A program made the position numbers and the translations under genes. Below the pieces are notes generated by a model that saw only the letters and a list, made by a program, of their open reading frames with translations, was not told the DNA's origin and made no database searches. DNA of 12,203 nucleotides, from NCBI GenBank assembly GCA_018057635.1, contig JAGPDJ010000040.1:1-12203 (forward strand), in the 5' to 3' direction. Positions 5,908 to 12,203 of the stretch are shown here, in pieces. The stretch comes from Ferruginibacter sp. (GTDB lineage Bacteria; Bacteroidota; Bacteroidia; Chitinophagales; Chitinophagaceae). The stretch's first letter is position 1, and every line of letters starts with the position of its first letter.

Positions 5908-7709
5908 TGATCAGTACTTTCATCTTTTCCTACCGGAACATCCTGCGGGATGAAATCTCTTCCATCTTTTCCGTAATCATATGGCCAGCGGTGTACTTCA
6001 GGTATTTCTCCCGGCCAGTTTCCATGTCCCGGGCGTATCGGGGTTGTCCATTCCAGTGTATTTGACTTCCATGGATTCATATCCTTCACTTTTCTTCCTT
6101 TCCAGATACTGTGGAAAAAATTGAATACGAACAGCAATTGTGCTGCAAATACGATCATGGCTACCAGGCTGATGAATTCGTTCAGGCCACCAAACATTTT
6201 AAATGATTCCCAGTTTGAAAAATCATAGTAACGGCGAGGCATACCCGCTAACCCTTCGTAGTGCATTGGCCAGAAAATGAGGTATGATCCGATAATCGTT
6301 ATCCAGAAGTGAATATATGCCAGTGTGTTATTTAAGTAACGGCCGAACATTTTAGGGAACCAGTGGTATACACCGGCGAACATGCCAAAGAAAGATGCCA
6401 CACCCATTACAATATGGAAATGCGCAATTACAAAATAAGTGTCATGTAAATGTATATCAAGCGCTGAGTTACCCAGGAAAATACCTGTAAGTCCGCCACT
6501 GATAAACAAGCTTACAAAACCGATGGCAAACAACATGCCCGGTGTGAACCTGATATTACCTCTCCACAAGGTAGTTAGCCAGTTAAATACTTTAATAGCT
6601 GAAGGAACAGCTATCAATAAAGTAAGTAATACAAACACCGAACCCAGGAAGGGATTCAGCCCGGTTACAAACATATGGTGTGCCCAAACCAGGAAGGCAA
6701 GGATTGCAATGGCAAACATAGAACCTACCATCGCCATATATCCAAAAATTGGTTTACGGCTGTTTACCGATAATATCTCTGAAGACATTCCCATGGCCGG
6801 CAACAAAATGATATATACTTCCGGGTGACCCAGGAACCAGAAAAGATGCTGGAATAAGATGGCGCTTCCGCCTTCGTTTGGTAAAATTTTACCTGCAATA
6901 ACAATATCACTTAAAAAGAAACTTGTTCCCAGGTTACGGTCAAATAACAACAGAATAGCACCTGATAACAATACTGGGAATGACAATACACCTAAAATTG
7001 CAGTAAAGAACAACGCCCAGATAGTAAGCGGCATACGGGTCATACTCATGCCCTTGGTACGCATGTTCAGGATAGTGGTTATATAATTAAGTCCGCCCAA
7101 TAATGATGACACAATGAACATAGCCATACTAACCAGCCACAAATCCATTCCTATTTTACTACCCATTGATGCATCACCCAATGCACTTAATGGCGGATAA
7201 ACTGTCCAGCCACCACTTGCAGGCCCTGTTTGCACAAACAAAGATGAAACCATGATAACAGAAGCAAGGAAGAAGAACCAATAGCTTAACATATTCAGCA
7301 TGGGAGATGCCATATCTCTTGCTCCAATTTGAAGCGGTATAAGGAAGTTTGCAAAAGTTCCGCTAAGGCCTGCCGTTAGTACGAAGAATACAAGTACGGT
7401 ACCATGCATGGTAACCAGTGCATAATAAAATTCAGGATCCAGTTTTCCGCCTTTTGCCCAATGGCCAAGGAAATCTTCCAGGAAAGGGAATGTCTGATCA
7501 GGATAACCCAGTTGTAAACGGAAAATAACAGAGAACAATCCACCGATGATTGCCCAGATGATACCGGTGATCAGGAATTGTTTTGCAATGGTTTTATGAT
7601 CCTGGCTAAAAACATATTTGGATATAAAAGTCTCGTGGTGATGATGCTCGTGATGTGCATCATGTGCCATATGTCCTTTTTCATCCTGTAATGAAACTGC
7701 ACTACTCAT
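5904..7709 (-). CDS. ctaD: Cytochrome c oxidase subunit I, A1-type aa3
   Basis: This is the catalytic subunit (601 residues, about 12 helices) that reduces O2 to water and pumps protons. Haem a ligands are H102 (TMHGTVLVFF) and H432. The haem a3 ligand is H430 (HDTYFVIAHFHIVMG). CuB ligands are H295, H344 and H345 (WAHHMF), with Y299 placed for the His-Tyr cross-link. E297 in GHPEVY marks the A1 subfamily. D132 and N139 (GARDMASPMLN) form the D-channel entrance and K373 (AIKVFNW) the K-channel, so proton pumping is expected. The N-terminus (13-25) carries eight histidines in 13 residues. It follows subunit II by 30 bases and the ATG start is unambiguous. Confidence 0.98.
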   Translation of the reverse strand: MSSAVSLQDEKGHMAHDAHHEHHHHETFISKYVFSQDHKTIAKQFLITGIIWAIIGGLFSVIFRLQLGYPDQTFPFLEDFLGHWAKGGKLDPEFYYALVTMHGTVLVFFVLTAGLSGTFANFLIPLQIGARDMASPMLNMLSYWFFFLASVIMVSSLFVQTGPASGGWTVYPPLSALGDASMGSKIGMDLWLVSMAMFIVSSLLGGLNYITTILNMRTKGMSMTRMPLTIWALFFTAILGVLSFPVLLSGAILLLFDRNLGTSFFLSDIVIAGKILPNEGGSAILFQHLFWFLGHPEVYIILLPAMGMSSEILSVNSRKPIFGYMAMVGSMFAIAILAFLVWAHHMFVTGLNPFLGSVFVLLTLLIAVPSAIKVFNWLTTLWRGNIRFTPGMLFAIGFVSLFISGGLTGIFLGNSALDIHLHDTYFVIAHFHIVMGVASFFGMFAGVYHWFPKMFGRYLNNTLAYIHFWITIIGSYLIFWPMHYEGLAGMPRRYYDFSNWESFKMFGGLNEFISLVAMIVFAAQLLFVFNFFHSIWKGRKVKDMNPWKSNTLEWTTPIRPGHGNWPGEIPEVHRWPYDYGKDGRDFIPQDVPVGKDESTDH

Positions 7710-7739
7710 AGTCTTAAATATTTATAAAAATCCGGTTAA

Positions 7740-8804
7740 TTATTTTGTTGCTGGCAATACCGATGCCAGGGGTTTAGCTGTTGCACTGCTGTCGGTTGTT
7801 GGCGTTGCCGGAACCGGGTTACTACCAGGGAAAAGGGTAATGTATTCCGGTGTTTGTGAAGCAAGCCATTTTTTATAATCTTCTTCTTTTTCTACAACTA
7901 TAACTCCTCTCATGGAAAAGTGGCCTTTGCCGCACATCTGGTCGCAACTGATCTCGTAAACAAAGTTTGGATTACCGGTCCTTACTTTCATTTCTTCTGT
8001 TGTATAGATTGGAGTAAACCACATCGTTGTTGGAATTCCGGGTACGGCATCCATTTTCATACGAAAATGAGACAAGCCCACATCATGAATTACATCCTGT
8101 GCATGGATCACCAATTTAACCGGCTTCCCAACAGGAAGGTGCATTTCATTTGTGTGCAGGTCATCTCGGCTTTCGGGATCTTCAAAATCAACACCCAACG
8201 TGTTGCCCGAAGGATTGTTATATAATTTGTAGTTTTTCTTTCCTAAAACACCGTCTTTGCCAGGGTAACGCATTTCCCATGCAAACTGGTGGCCTGTTAT
8301 TTCAACTACAACAGCATCTTTTGGTGCATCGCTGGTAATTTTAAACCAGTATTTTAAACCAAATACCACCAATACCGTTAGAAAAATTGCCGGTACGGTT
8401 GTCCATAATAATTCAAGTTTATTATTGTGCGGAAAGAAATATGCTTTTCTGCCTTCCTTTTCCTGGTATTTAAATGCAAACCAAAACAGGAGCACCTGGG
8501 TAATTACAAATACAACTCCGGTAACTGCGATGGTGATGAAAAGCATCTGGTCTATTTTCTCTCCTTCCAATGATGCAGAACCTTGTGGGAATAAGGTTTT
8601 CCCATAATATAGTTCATTACAATACCAGGCACCCAACAATCCCAGAACAAGGAATGTAACCAGCAAGAACCCATTGATCTTGTTGTTTTGTTTGCGGGTT
8701 TTTTCTTCTCCTTTGAGAACACTTACATATTCACTTGCTTTGGCGATCTGGAAGATTACCAGGAAAATCATGATAACAATCGCAACCAGAAAAATCTCCT
8801 TCAT
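7740..8804 (-). CDS. ctaC: Cytochrome c oxidase subunit II with CuA site
   Basis: This is the electron-entry subunit, 354 residues. The periplasmic cupredoxin domain (about 164-306) carries the CuA ligands H240 (DVIHDVGLSHF) and CDQMCGKGHFSM with C287, C291, H295 and M298. Q289 replaces the usual glutamate of CxExC, whose backbone carbonyl is the ligand, so CuA should still form. The usual two helices (88-110, 131-152) are preceded by two extra hydrophobic segments (4-22, 44-62), giving four in total. The C-terminus after residue 320 is a Pro/Thr/Ala-rich tail and there is no CxxCH haem motif, so this is an aa3 rather than a caa3 enzyme. ActE upstream is the likely electron donor. The start is ATG at 8804. 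Confidence 0.96.
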   Translation of the reverse strand: MKEIFLVAIVIMIFLVIFQIAKASEYVSVLKGEEKTRKQNNKINGFLLVTFLVLGLLGAWYCNELYYGKTLFPQGSASLEGEKIDQMLFITIAVTGVVFVITQVLLFWFAFKYQEKEGRKAYFFPHNNKLELLWTTVPAIFLTVLVVFGLKYWFKITSDAPKDAVVVEITGHQFAWEMRYPGKDGVLGKKNYKLYNNPSGNTLGVDFEDPESRDDLHTNEMHLPVGKPVKLVIHAQDVIHDVGLSHFRMKMDAVPGIPTTMWFTPIYTTEEMKVRTGNPNFVYEISCDQMCGKGHFSMRGVIVVEKEEDYKKWLASQTPEYITLFPGSNPVPATPTTDSSATAKPLASVLPATK

Positions 8805-8819
8805 TGTATAAAATTTGTA

Positions 8820-8874
8820 GCTGTAAGCCCTGCCTGCCGGTTAGCAAGTGTTCGCTGTTAGCTGTTAGCTATTT
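8820..8874. repeat. Heptamer repeat array C
   Basis: Clear units are GCTGTTA, GCTGTTA and GCTATTT (8854-8874). More degenerate units continue toward the subunit II start (GCTGTAA, GCCCTGC, CTGCCGG, TTAGCAA from 8820), with one 6-base spacer at 8848-8853. It ends 15 bases upstream of the subunit II start codon. Confidence 0.55.
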
Positions 8875-8909
8875 ATAATCTTAATTTATTTATTCCGTTT
8901 TCAAACTCC

Positions 8910-8917
8910 CAAAATTA
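8910..8917 (-). promoter_or_regulatory. Possible internal promoter box for the cox genes
   Basis: On the - strand TAATTTTG is an exact match to the Bacteroidota -7 consensus TAnnTTTG, in the longest gap of the cluster (8805-8953) between actF and subunit II. It would leave a leader of about 100 bases that includes repeat array C. No good TTG/TTTG is visible at the -33 position, and the region is AT-rich, so a chance match is possible. Confidence 0.33.
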
Positions 8918-8953
8918 ATTTTCTTTAAAAGCTTTTGTTGCTTTTGTTGAAGA

Positions 8954-10222
8954 TTAAGTATGGTGAATAATACTTTCTTTCAGGAAAGGATGGTTTTTAG
9001 CCAGCAATGGGTTCTTTGAAAAATACCTTCCTACACCCCACATAATCAGACCAATAAATAATGCTGAGATTCCAAATTCAAATGGCATCATTTCGGCATG
9101 ATCACCCAATGTTCCCGGCATTACCATCTGGTAAAAATCTATCCAATGCCCGAATATGATCAATACAGCCATGAAAGTTACCAATGTCCAGCTCCTTTTG
9201 GTGCTTTTTTTCATCAAAATGAGCAAAGGGCAAACGAAATTAACAATCAGGTTAAAGAAAAATATGCCTTTATACGGACCGGCTTTGGTTGCGGTACCGA
9301 TTCTTTCAATAAAATATTTTGTTTCTTCAGGTTGGTTACTATACCAGATAAGCATGTATTGTGAAAACCAGGTATAAGTCCAAAATACTGAGAATGCAAA
9401 CATGAATTTTCCAACATCATGTAAATGCTCTTCTGTTACATATTCCAGCTGGCCCCTGTTTTTCAGGTAAATAATGAATATTGCCATCAGGGAAATACCA
9501 GACACAAATGTACTTGCGAAAGTATACCAGCTAAACATGGTGCTGTACCAATGTGCATCAATACTCATGATCCATAACCAGGGTGTGGTGGATGCAACTG
9601 TTAATCCAAAGAAAACGGTAAACAGGGAAGCCCAAACGGTATTGTCCCAGATCCATTTTTTTCCTGTCTCATAATCCATCGGACCTTTCTTATCAGATTC
9701 AAGGCTAAGGCTCCTCATTTTACGACCCAGCAACCACCAACCAAGAATGGTAACAGCTGAGGCAATTGTAAAGAACATGGGATTAAGGAAACCTTTTTTA
9801 CCATCCAGTATTTTATCATAATCAGGTGATGCCTTATCATATAAGTGCGGGTCCAGCCAGTGATAGATATCTGTACGGCCGCCCCAAACGATCGCCATCA
9901 GTACTACGAAAGTGATGAGGCCTAATATGGGTAGTACGCTTGAAATTGCTTCCGGAACCCGACGTAAGGCAACCTGCCAGCCACCCATTGCCATGGTTGT
10001 AACACAAAGAAAAAACATGGAAGCGTTTACTGTTAATAACCAATAAACACTGTTTTGTAAAAGCACAGCCCAAAAACGGGTGCTGGCTGTATTTTCTCCA
10101 TGACCTCCGTGCGCAAAAGGATGGAGCATAATAAAGCCGTATAACAAAGCCAATACACCGGCTACGATCAACCCCAATGTCCATTTTTTAAAACTGCCCG
10201 GTAATTCAAAATGATTATTCAT
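8954..10222 (-). CDS. actF: Alternative complex III membrane subunit ActF
   Basis: This polytopic membrane protein of 422 residues has about ten helices and is one of the large membrane subunits of the alternative complex III quinol:cytochrome c oxidoreductase. Recognisable stretches include RFWAVLLQNSVYWLLTVNASMFF (49-71), TTPWLWIMSIDAHWYSTMFSWY (212-233), FWTYTWFSQYMLIWYSNQPEET (280-301) and GHWIDFYQMVMPG (358-370). All are typical of ActF in Bacteroidota, a family related to the NrfD-like ActC but without a clear quinol site. It binds no visible cofactor and has a periplasmic His/Gly patch near 34-42. It follows actE by 32 bases and is the last act gene before the oxidase genes. Confidence 0.93.
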   Translation of the reverse strand: MNNHFELPGSFKKWTLGLIVAGVLALLYGFIMLHPFAHGGHGENTASTRFWAVLLQNSVYWLLTVNASMFFLCVTTMAMGGWQVALRRVPEAISSVLPILGLITFVVLMAIVWGGRTDIYHWLDPHLYDKASPDYDKILDGKKGFLNPMFFTIASAVTILGWWLLGRKMRSLSLESDKKGPMDYETGKKWIWDNTVWASLFTVFFGLTVASTTPWLWIMSIDAHWYSTMFSWYTFASTFVSGISLMAIFIIYLKNRGQLEYVTEEHLHDVGKFMFAFSVFWTYTWFSQYMLIWYSNQPEETKYFIERIGTATKAGPYKGIFFFNLIVNFVCPLLILMKKSTKRSWTLVTFMAVLIIFGHWIDFYQMVMPGTLGDHAEMMPFEFGISALFIGLIMWGVGRYFSKNPLLAKNHPFLKESIIHHT

Positions 10223-10254
10223 CTAAACTTTATTTTGTGTGATGCTTTTAATAA

Positions 10255-10917
10255 TTATCCTTTTTTTACTGTTGTACTGTCGGTTGTTACAGTGGCGGTT
10301 GCTGCCGGTGCGGCTGTTGTAGCGGCTGCTTTTGGCTGCAATGAACGTATGTATTTAACCAGCATCCAGCGTTGCTTCCTGTCTAACTGTGATGCATAAC
10401 TGCCCATCAGGTTCCTTCCATAAGTAATGGAGTGGAACATGGTTCCGTCGGCCATTTTCACATACAGGTCAAGTGTAAGGTTTGCAATACCGCCAACTTT
10501 ACCCGAGGTGGCTAAAGGGCCATTTGCCAGTCCTTTTTCTCCATGACAGATACCGCAGTTGATATTAAACAAACGGCCGGCTTCTGCTAATTCTGTTTTA
10601 CTTAAAGAATCCAGTGGATTTTTTACCATAGCACTCATTTTGTAGCCGTTGCTGTCGTTTGGCAGCGTATAAGGAAACATTTCACCTCTTTTAATAGTTC
10701 CGGAAACAGGGAGGTTATCAAAGTAGATCATATTTCCGCCTTTGCGGTCTTTGTCCATGGTAAAAATGTTGGAATCTCTTTCTGCATAAGATTCAAATGC
10801 ACGGCTATAAGCCATATCGGGCATATATACTTTACCCGGTTTGCGTTTATCGTGGCAACTTGTAATGACAATGATTGCAGTCAGCAGTATTGCAGATATA
10901 TAAGTAAGTCGTTTCAT
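10255..10917 (-). CDS. actE: ACIII monohaem cytochrome c lipoprotein ActE
   Basis: This 220-residue exported lipoprotein carries one covalently bound haem c. The signal peptide (1-20) ends in the lipobox ITSC with C21 as the lipidation site, followed by a charged HDKRK stretch. The haem motif is CGICH (121-125), and M171 in NLMGSYASQL is the likely sixth ligand. The preceding region contains MPDMAYSRAFESY (32-44) and MFPYTLPNDSN (80-90), conserved in ActE of Bacteroidota. It should take electrons from the haems of ActA and pass them to an oxidase. The last 24 residues are Ala/Thr-rich and low in complexity, probably a flexible linker-like tail. The ATG at 10917 is directly followed upstream by heptamer array D. 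Confidence 0.94.
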   Translation of the reverse strand: MKRLTYISAILLTAIIVITSCHDKRKPGKVYMPDMAYSRAFESYAERDSNIFTMDKDRKGGNMIYFDNLPVSGTIKRGEMFPYTLPNDSNGYKMSAMVKNPLDSLSKTELAEAGRLFNINCGICHGEKGLANGPLATSGKVGGIANLTLDLYVKMADGTMFHSITYGRNLMGSYASQLDRKQRWMLVKYIRSLQPKAAATTAAPAATATVTTDSTTVKKG

Positions 10918-10919
10918 TT

Positions 10920-10947
10920 ATCTATTATCGATTATCAATTATCAATT
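10920..10947. repeat. Heptamer repeat array D (four units)
   Basis: Four in-phase 7-base units fill the whole gap between the actD stop codon (10946-10948) and the actE start: ATCTATT, ATCGATT, ATCAATT, ATCAATT. The last unit overlaps the stop codon. The array lies where the actE translation initiation region must be. Confidence 0.75.
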
Positions 10948-11536
10948 AATACCCTTTTTCTTCCCTGTACAATTTTTGTTCCTTGTCATACCGTCCTAAC
11001 CACCAGCCTGTTTCTGCATGCTGTACATTAATTTCTTTTGCACCGGATTGCTCCAAAAAGCGCTGCACTTCGCCATCATCTGTTTTATCAGTACATTCAA
11101 TGGCCATGATAAAAAGATCATCGGTAGCCCTTGGATGAAAATGATGTTTTTTAACAAACGGAGATAACTGGCATAAATAACAAAATGTAAGCACCATTCC
11201 TACTGCTGAAAACAAAACGGTCAACTCAAAAGTAATGGGTATCCATGCCGGCAAAGCAAAATGCGGTTTACCACCAATATTCAACGGCCAGTCTTTTGTA
11301 AATACCCAGCTCATGAATGTTAGTGCAGTAGTTGTACCTGTGATTGCATAAATAAAACCAGCTGTGTGCAGGCTCGTTTCCCTGATTCCCATTGCATGAT
11401 CAAGGCCATGTATGGGGAAGGGTGTATATACATCATGTATCTTATACCCCGCCTTGCGAACATTTTTTACCGCAGGGAACAGCACTTTTTCATCATCAAA
11501 TGCTCCTACAACAAATTTTTTTATTCCTCCAGCCAT
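10946..11536 (-). CDS. actD: Alternative complex III subunit ActD (DUF3341)
   Basis: This 196-residue protein of the DUF3341 family is a small membrane subunit of ACIII. Visible marks are the N-terminal soluble domain with FVVGAFDDEKVLFPAVK (8-24) and YTPFPIHGLDHAMGI (37-51). Two hydrophobic helices follow (about 58-79 and 96-122), then a C-terminal soluble segment with HHFHPRATDDLFIMAIE (131-147) that ends in a charged tail. The family carries no cofactor and is thought to stabilise the complex next to ActC and ActF. The ATG start is 122 bases from the actC stop, and that gap holds two heptamer arrays in opposite orientation. The distance to actE is 28 bases. Confidence 0.94.
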   Translation of the reverse strand: MAGGIKKFVVGAFDDEKVLFPAVKNVRKAGYKIHDVYTPFPIHGLDHAMGIRETSLHTAGFIYAITGTTTALTFMSWVFTKDWPLNIGGKPHFALPAWIPITFELTVLFSAVGMVLTFCYLCQLSPFVKKHHFHPRATDDLFIMAIECTDKTDDGEVQRFLEQSGAKEINVQHAETGWWLGRYDKEQKLYREEKGY

Positions 11537-11543
11537 AATATTT

Positions 11544-11578
11544 AGCTTTTAGCCTTTAGCTGTTAGCTATTAGCTTTT
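11544..11578. repeat. Heptamer repeat array E (five units)
   Basis: Five in-phase 7-base units on the + strand: AGCTTTT, AGCCTTT, AGCTGTT, AGCTATT, AGCTTTT. The consensus is AGCTnTT. The array begins 8 bases upstream of the actD start codon, in its leader. Confidence 0.8.
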
Positions 11579-11642
11579 TTATAATTGTGTAAACTCTATA
11601 AACTATTTAATCTTTTATTCCAGGCTAATAGCTAACAGCTAA
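11556..11642. repeat. Perfect 19-bp inverted repeat between actC and actD
   Basis: The left arm (11556-11574) and right arm (11624-11642) are exact reverse complements over 19 bases and enclose a 49-base AT-rich spacer. The arms are parts of heptamer arrays E and F. On the - strand no T tract follows the stem, so it does not look like a terminator of actC. It could be a structural or processing element in the actC-actD transcript. Confidence 0.75.
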
Positions 11643-11650
11643 TAGCTTTT
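11623..11650. repeat. Heptamer repeat array F (four units)
   Basis: Four in-phase 7-base units: GGCTAAT, AGCTAAC, AGCTAAT, AGCTTTT. It lies 8 bases downstream of the actC stop codon and is the reverse-complement counterpart of array E. Confidence 0.8.
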
Positions 11651-11658
11651 TTTACTTA

Positions 11659-12203
11659 TTAATGCGCATGCTCAACCTCTTCATGGTAGAACTTCTCAGT
11701 ATCTGCCTTTTCGATATCGGTCATTTTCACTTTATAATTTTCACCACTTGTTTTCAAAATTGCTTTAATCTCTGCCACGGCAATTACCGGGAAGTATTTT
11801 GCAAACAGGAAGAAACAGGTAAAGAACAAGCCAAAGGTTCCCAGGTAAAAACCGATCTCATAAATACTTGGGCTGTAATAAGTACTCCAGCTTGATGGTA
11901 GGAAATCCCTGTAAACAGAAGTAACGATAATTACAAAACGCTCATACCACATACCGATGTTTACGATAATGCTCATAAAGAAAGTTACTGCAATGTTTCT
12001 CCTCAGCTTACGGCTCCAGAACAACTGTGGTGAAACCACGTTACAGAACATCATCAGGTAATAACTCCATCCATAAGGGCTCCACAGGTTAGCCCTGTTT
12101 TCGCTGAATGCCCACCATTCGTATGGGTTCTGACCGTACCAAGCAATGAACAATTCTGTGAGGTATGCGCAACCAACGATACTTCCCGTTAGTACAATAA
12201 CTT
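11659..12203 (-). CDS. actC: ACIII NrfD/PsrC-like quinol subunit ActC (3' end only)
   Basis: The frame is open from the window edge to the TAA at 11659-11661 and gives the last 180 or so residues of a protein normally over 450 long. The start is outside the window. Recognisable ActC stretches are [20 protein letters not shown], the [20 protein letters not shown] helix, [19 protein letters not shown] and a terminal hydrophilic tail ending in HEEVEHAH. About four helices are visible. ActC is an integral membrane subunit of the NrfD family and is considered the main quinol-binding subunit, working with the iron-sulphur protein ActB. The genes for ActA and ActB would be expected upstream, beyond the right edge of the window. 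Confidence 0.93.
   Translation of the reverse strand, partial: VIVLTGSIVGCAYLTELFIAWYGQNPYEWWAFSENRANLWSPYGWSYYLMMFCNVVSPQLFWSRKLRRNIAVTFFMSIIVNIGMWYERFVIIVTSVYRDFLPSSWSTYYSPSIYEIGFYLGTFGLFFTCFFLFAKYFPVIAVAEIKAILKTSGENYKVKMTDIEKADTEKFYHEEVEHAH

Noticed and set aside
6439..6828. Long open frame on the + strand opposite oxidase subunit I
   Set aside because: It lies wholly antisense to a strongly conserved gene, its translation matches no family I know, and similar shadows occur opposite the other cox and act genes.
1..12203. CRISPR array, mobile element, defence system, tRNA or other previously undescribed system
   Set aside because: No spaced long repeats, transposase, integrase, nuclease or tRNA-like fold was seen. 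All larger genes fit known respiratory, assembly or house-keeping families, except one uncharacterised OB-fold protein.

Overview
The window looks like chromosomal DNA from a member of Bacteroidota, probably near Chitinophagaceae. The evidence is the order of the alternative complex III and cytochrome oxidase genes, start codons with no Shine-Dalgarno sequence, AT-rich gaps, TAnnTTTG-like promoter boxes, and a DUF5522 gene beside an ATL-type alkyltransferase. The family-level placement is an inference. No transfer or mobile-element signature was seen.

Left part (1-1332, + strand): the 3' end of a small cysteine-rich DUF5522 protein, an overlapping alkyltransferase-like (ATL) protein with PAQR in place of the PCHR active site, and an uncharacterised basic protein that appears to be built from OB-fold/S1-type RNA-binding barrels.

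The rest (1425-12203) is on the - strand and encodes aerobic respiration. In transcription order it holds actC (NrfD-type quinol subunit, cut by the window edge), actD (DUF3341), actE (monohaem cytochrome c lipoprotein), actF, cytochrome oxidase subunits II and I, haem O synthase, two consecutive subunit III paralogues and subunit IV. A strong rho-independent terminator follows at 2880-2919. Beyond it lie a SCO copper chaperone and a DUF420 membrane protein, separated by one base and both plausible oxidase-assembly or accessory factors. Together they predict a quinol-oxidising ACIII that passes electrons from the ActE haem to CuA of an A1-type aa3 oxidase. Subunit II has no fused cytochrome c domain, which fits direct transfer inside an ACIII-aa3 supercomplex, as known from Flavobacterium johnsoniae.

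The least explained signal is a set of short arrays of 7-bp repeats in five of the internal gaps of the act-cox cluster. Two of these arrays face each other as a perfect 19-bp inverted repeat between actC and actD. Other points worth a second look are a canonical EF-hand-like loop in the DUF420 protein and a second membrane anchor on the SCO protein. I did not find a new defence, mobile or biosynthetic system; the gene content is mainly a well-known respiratory module.
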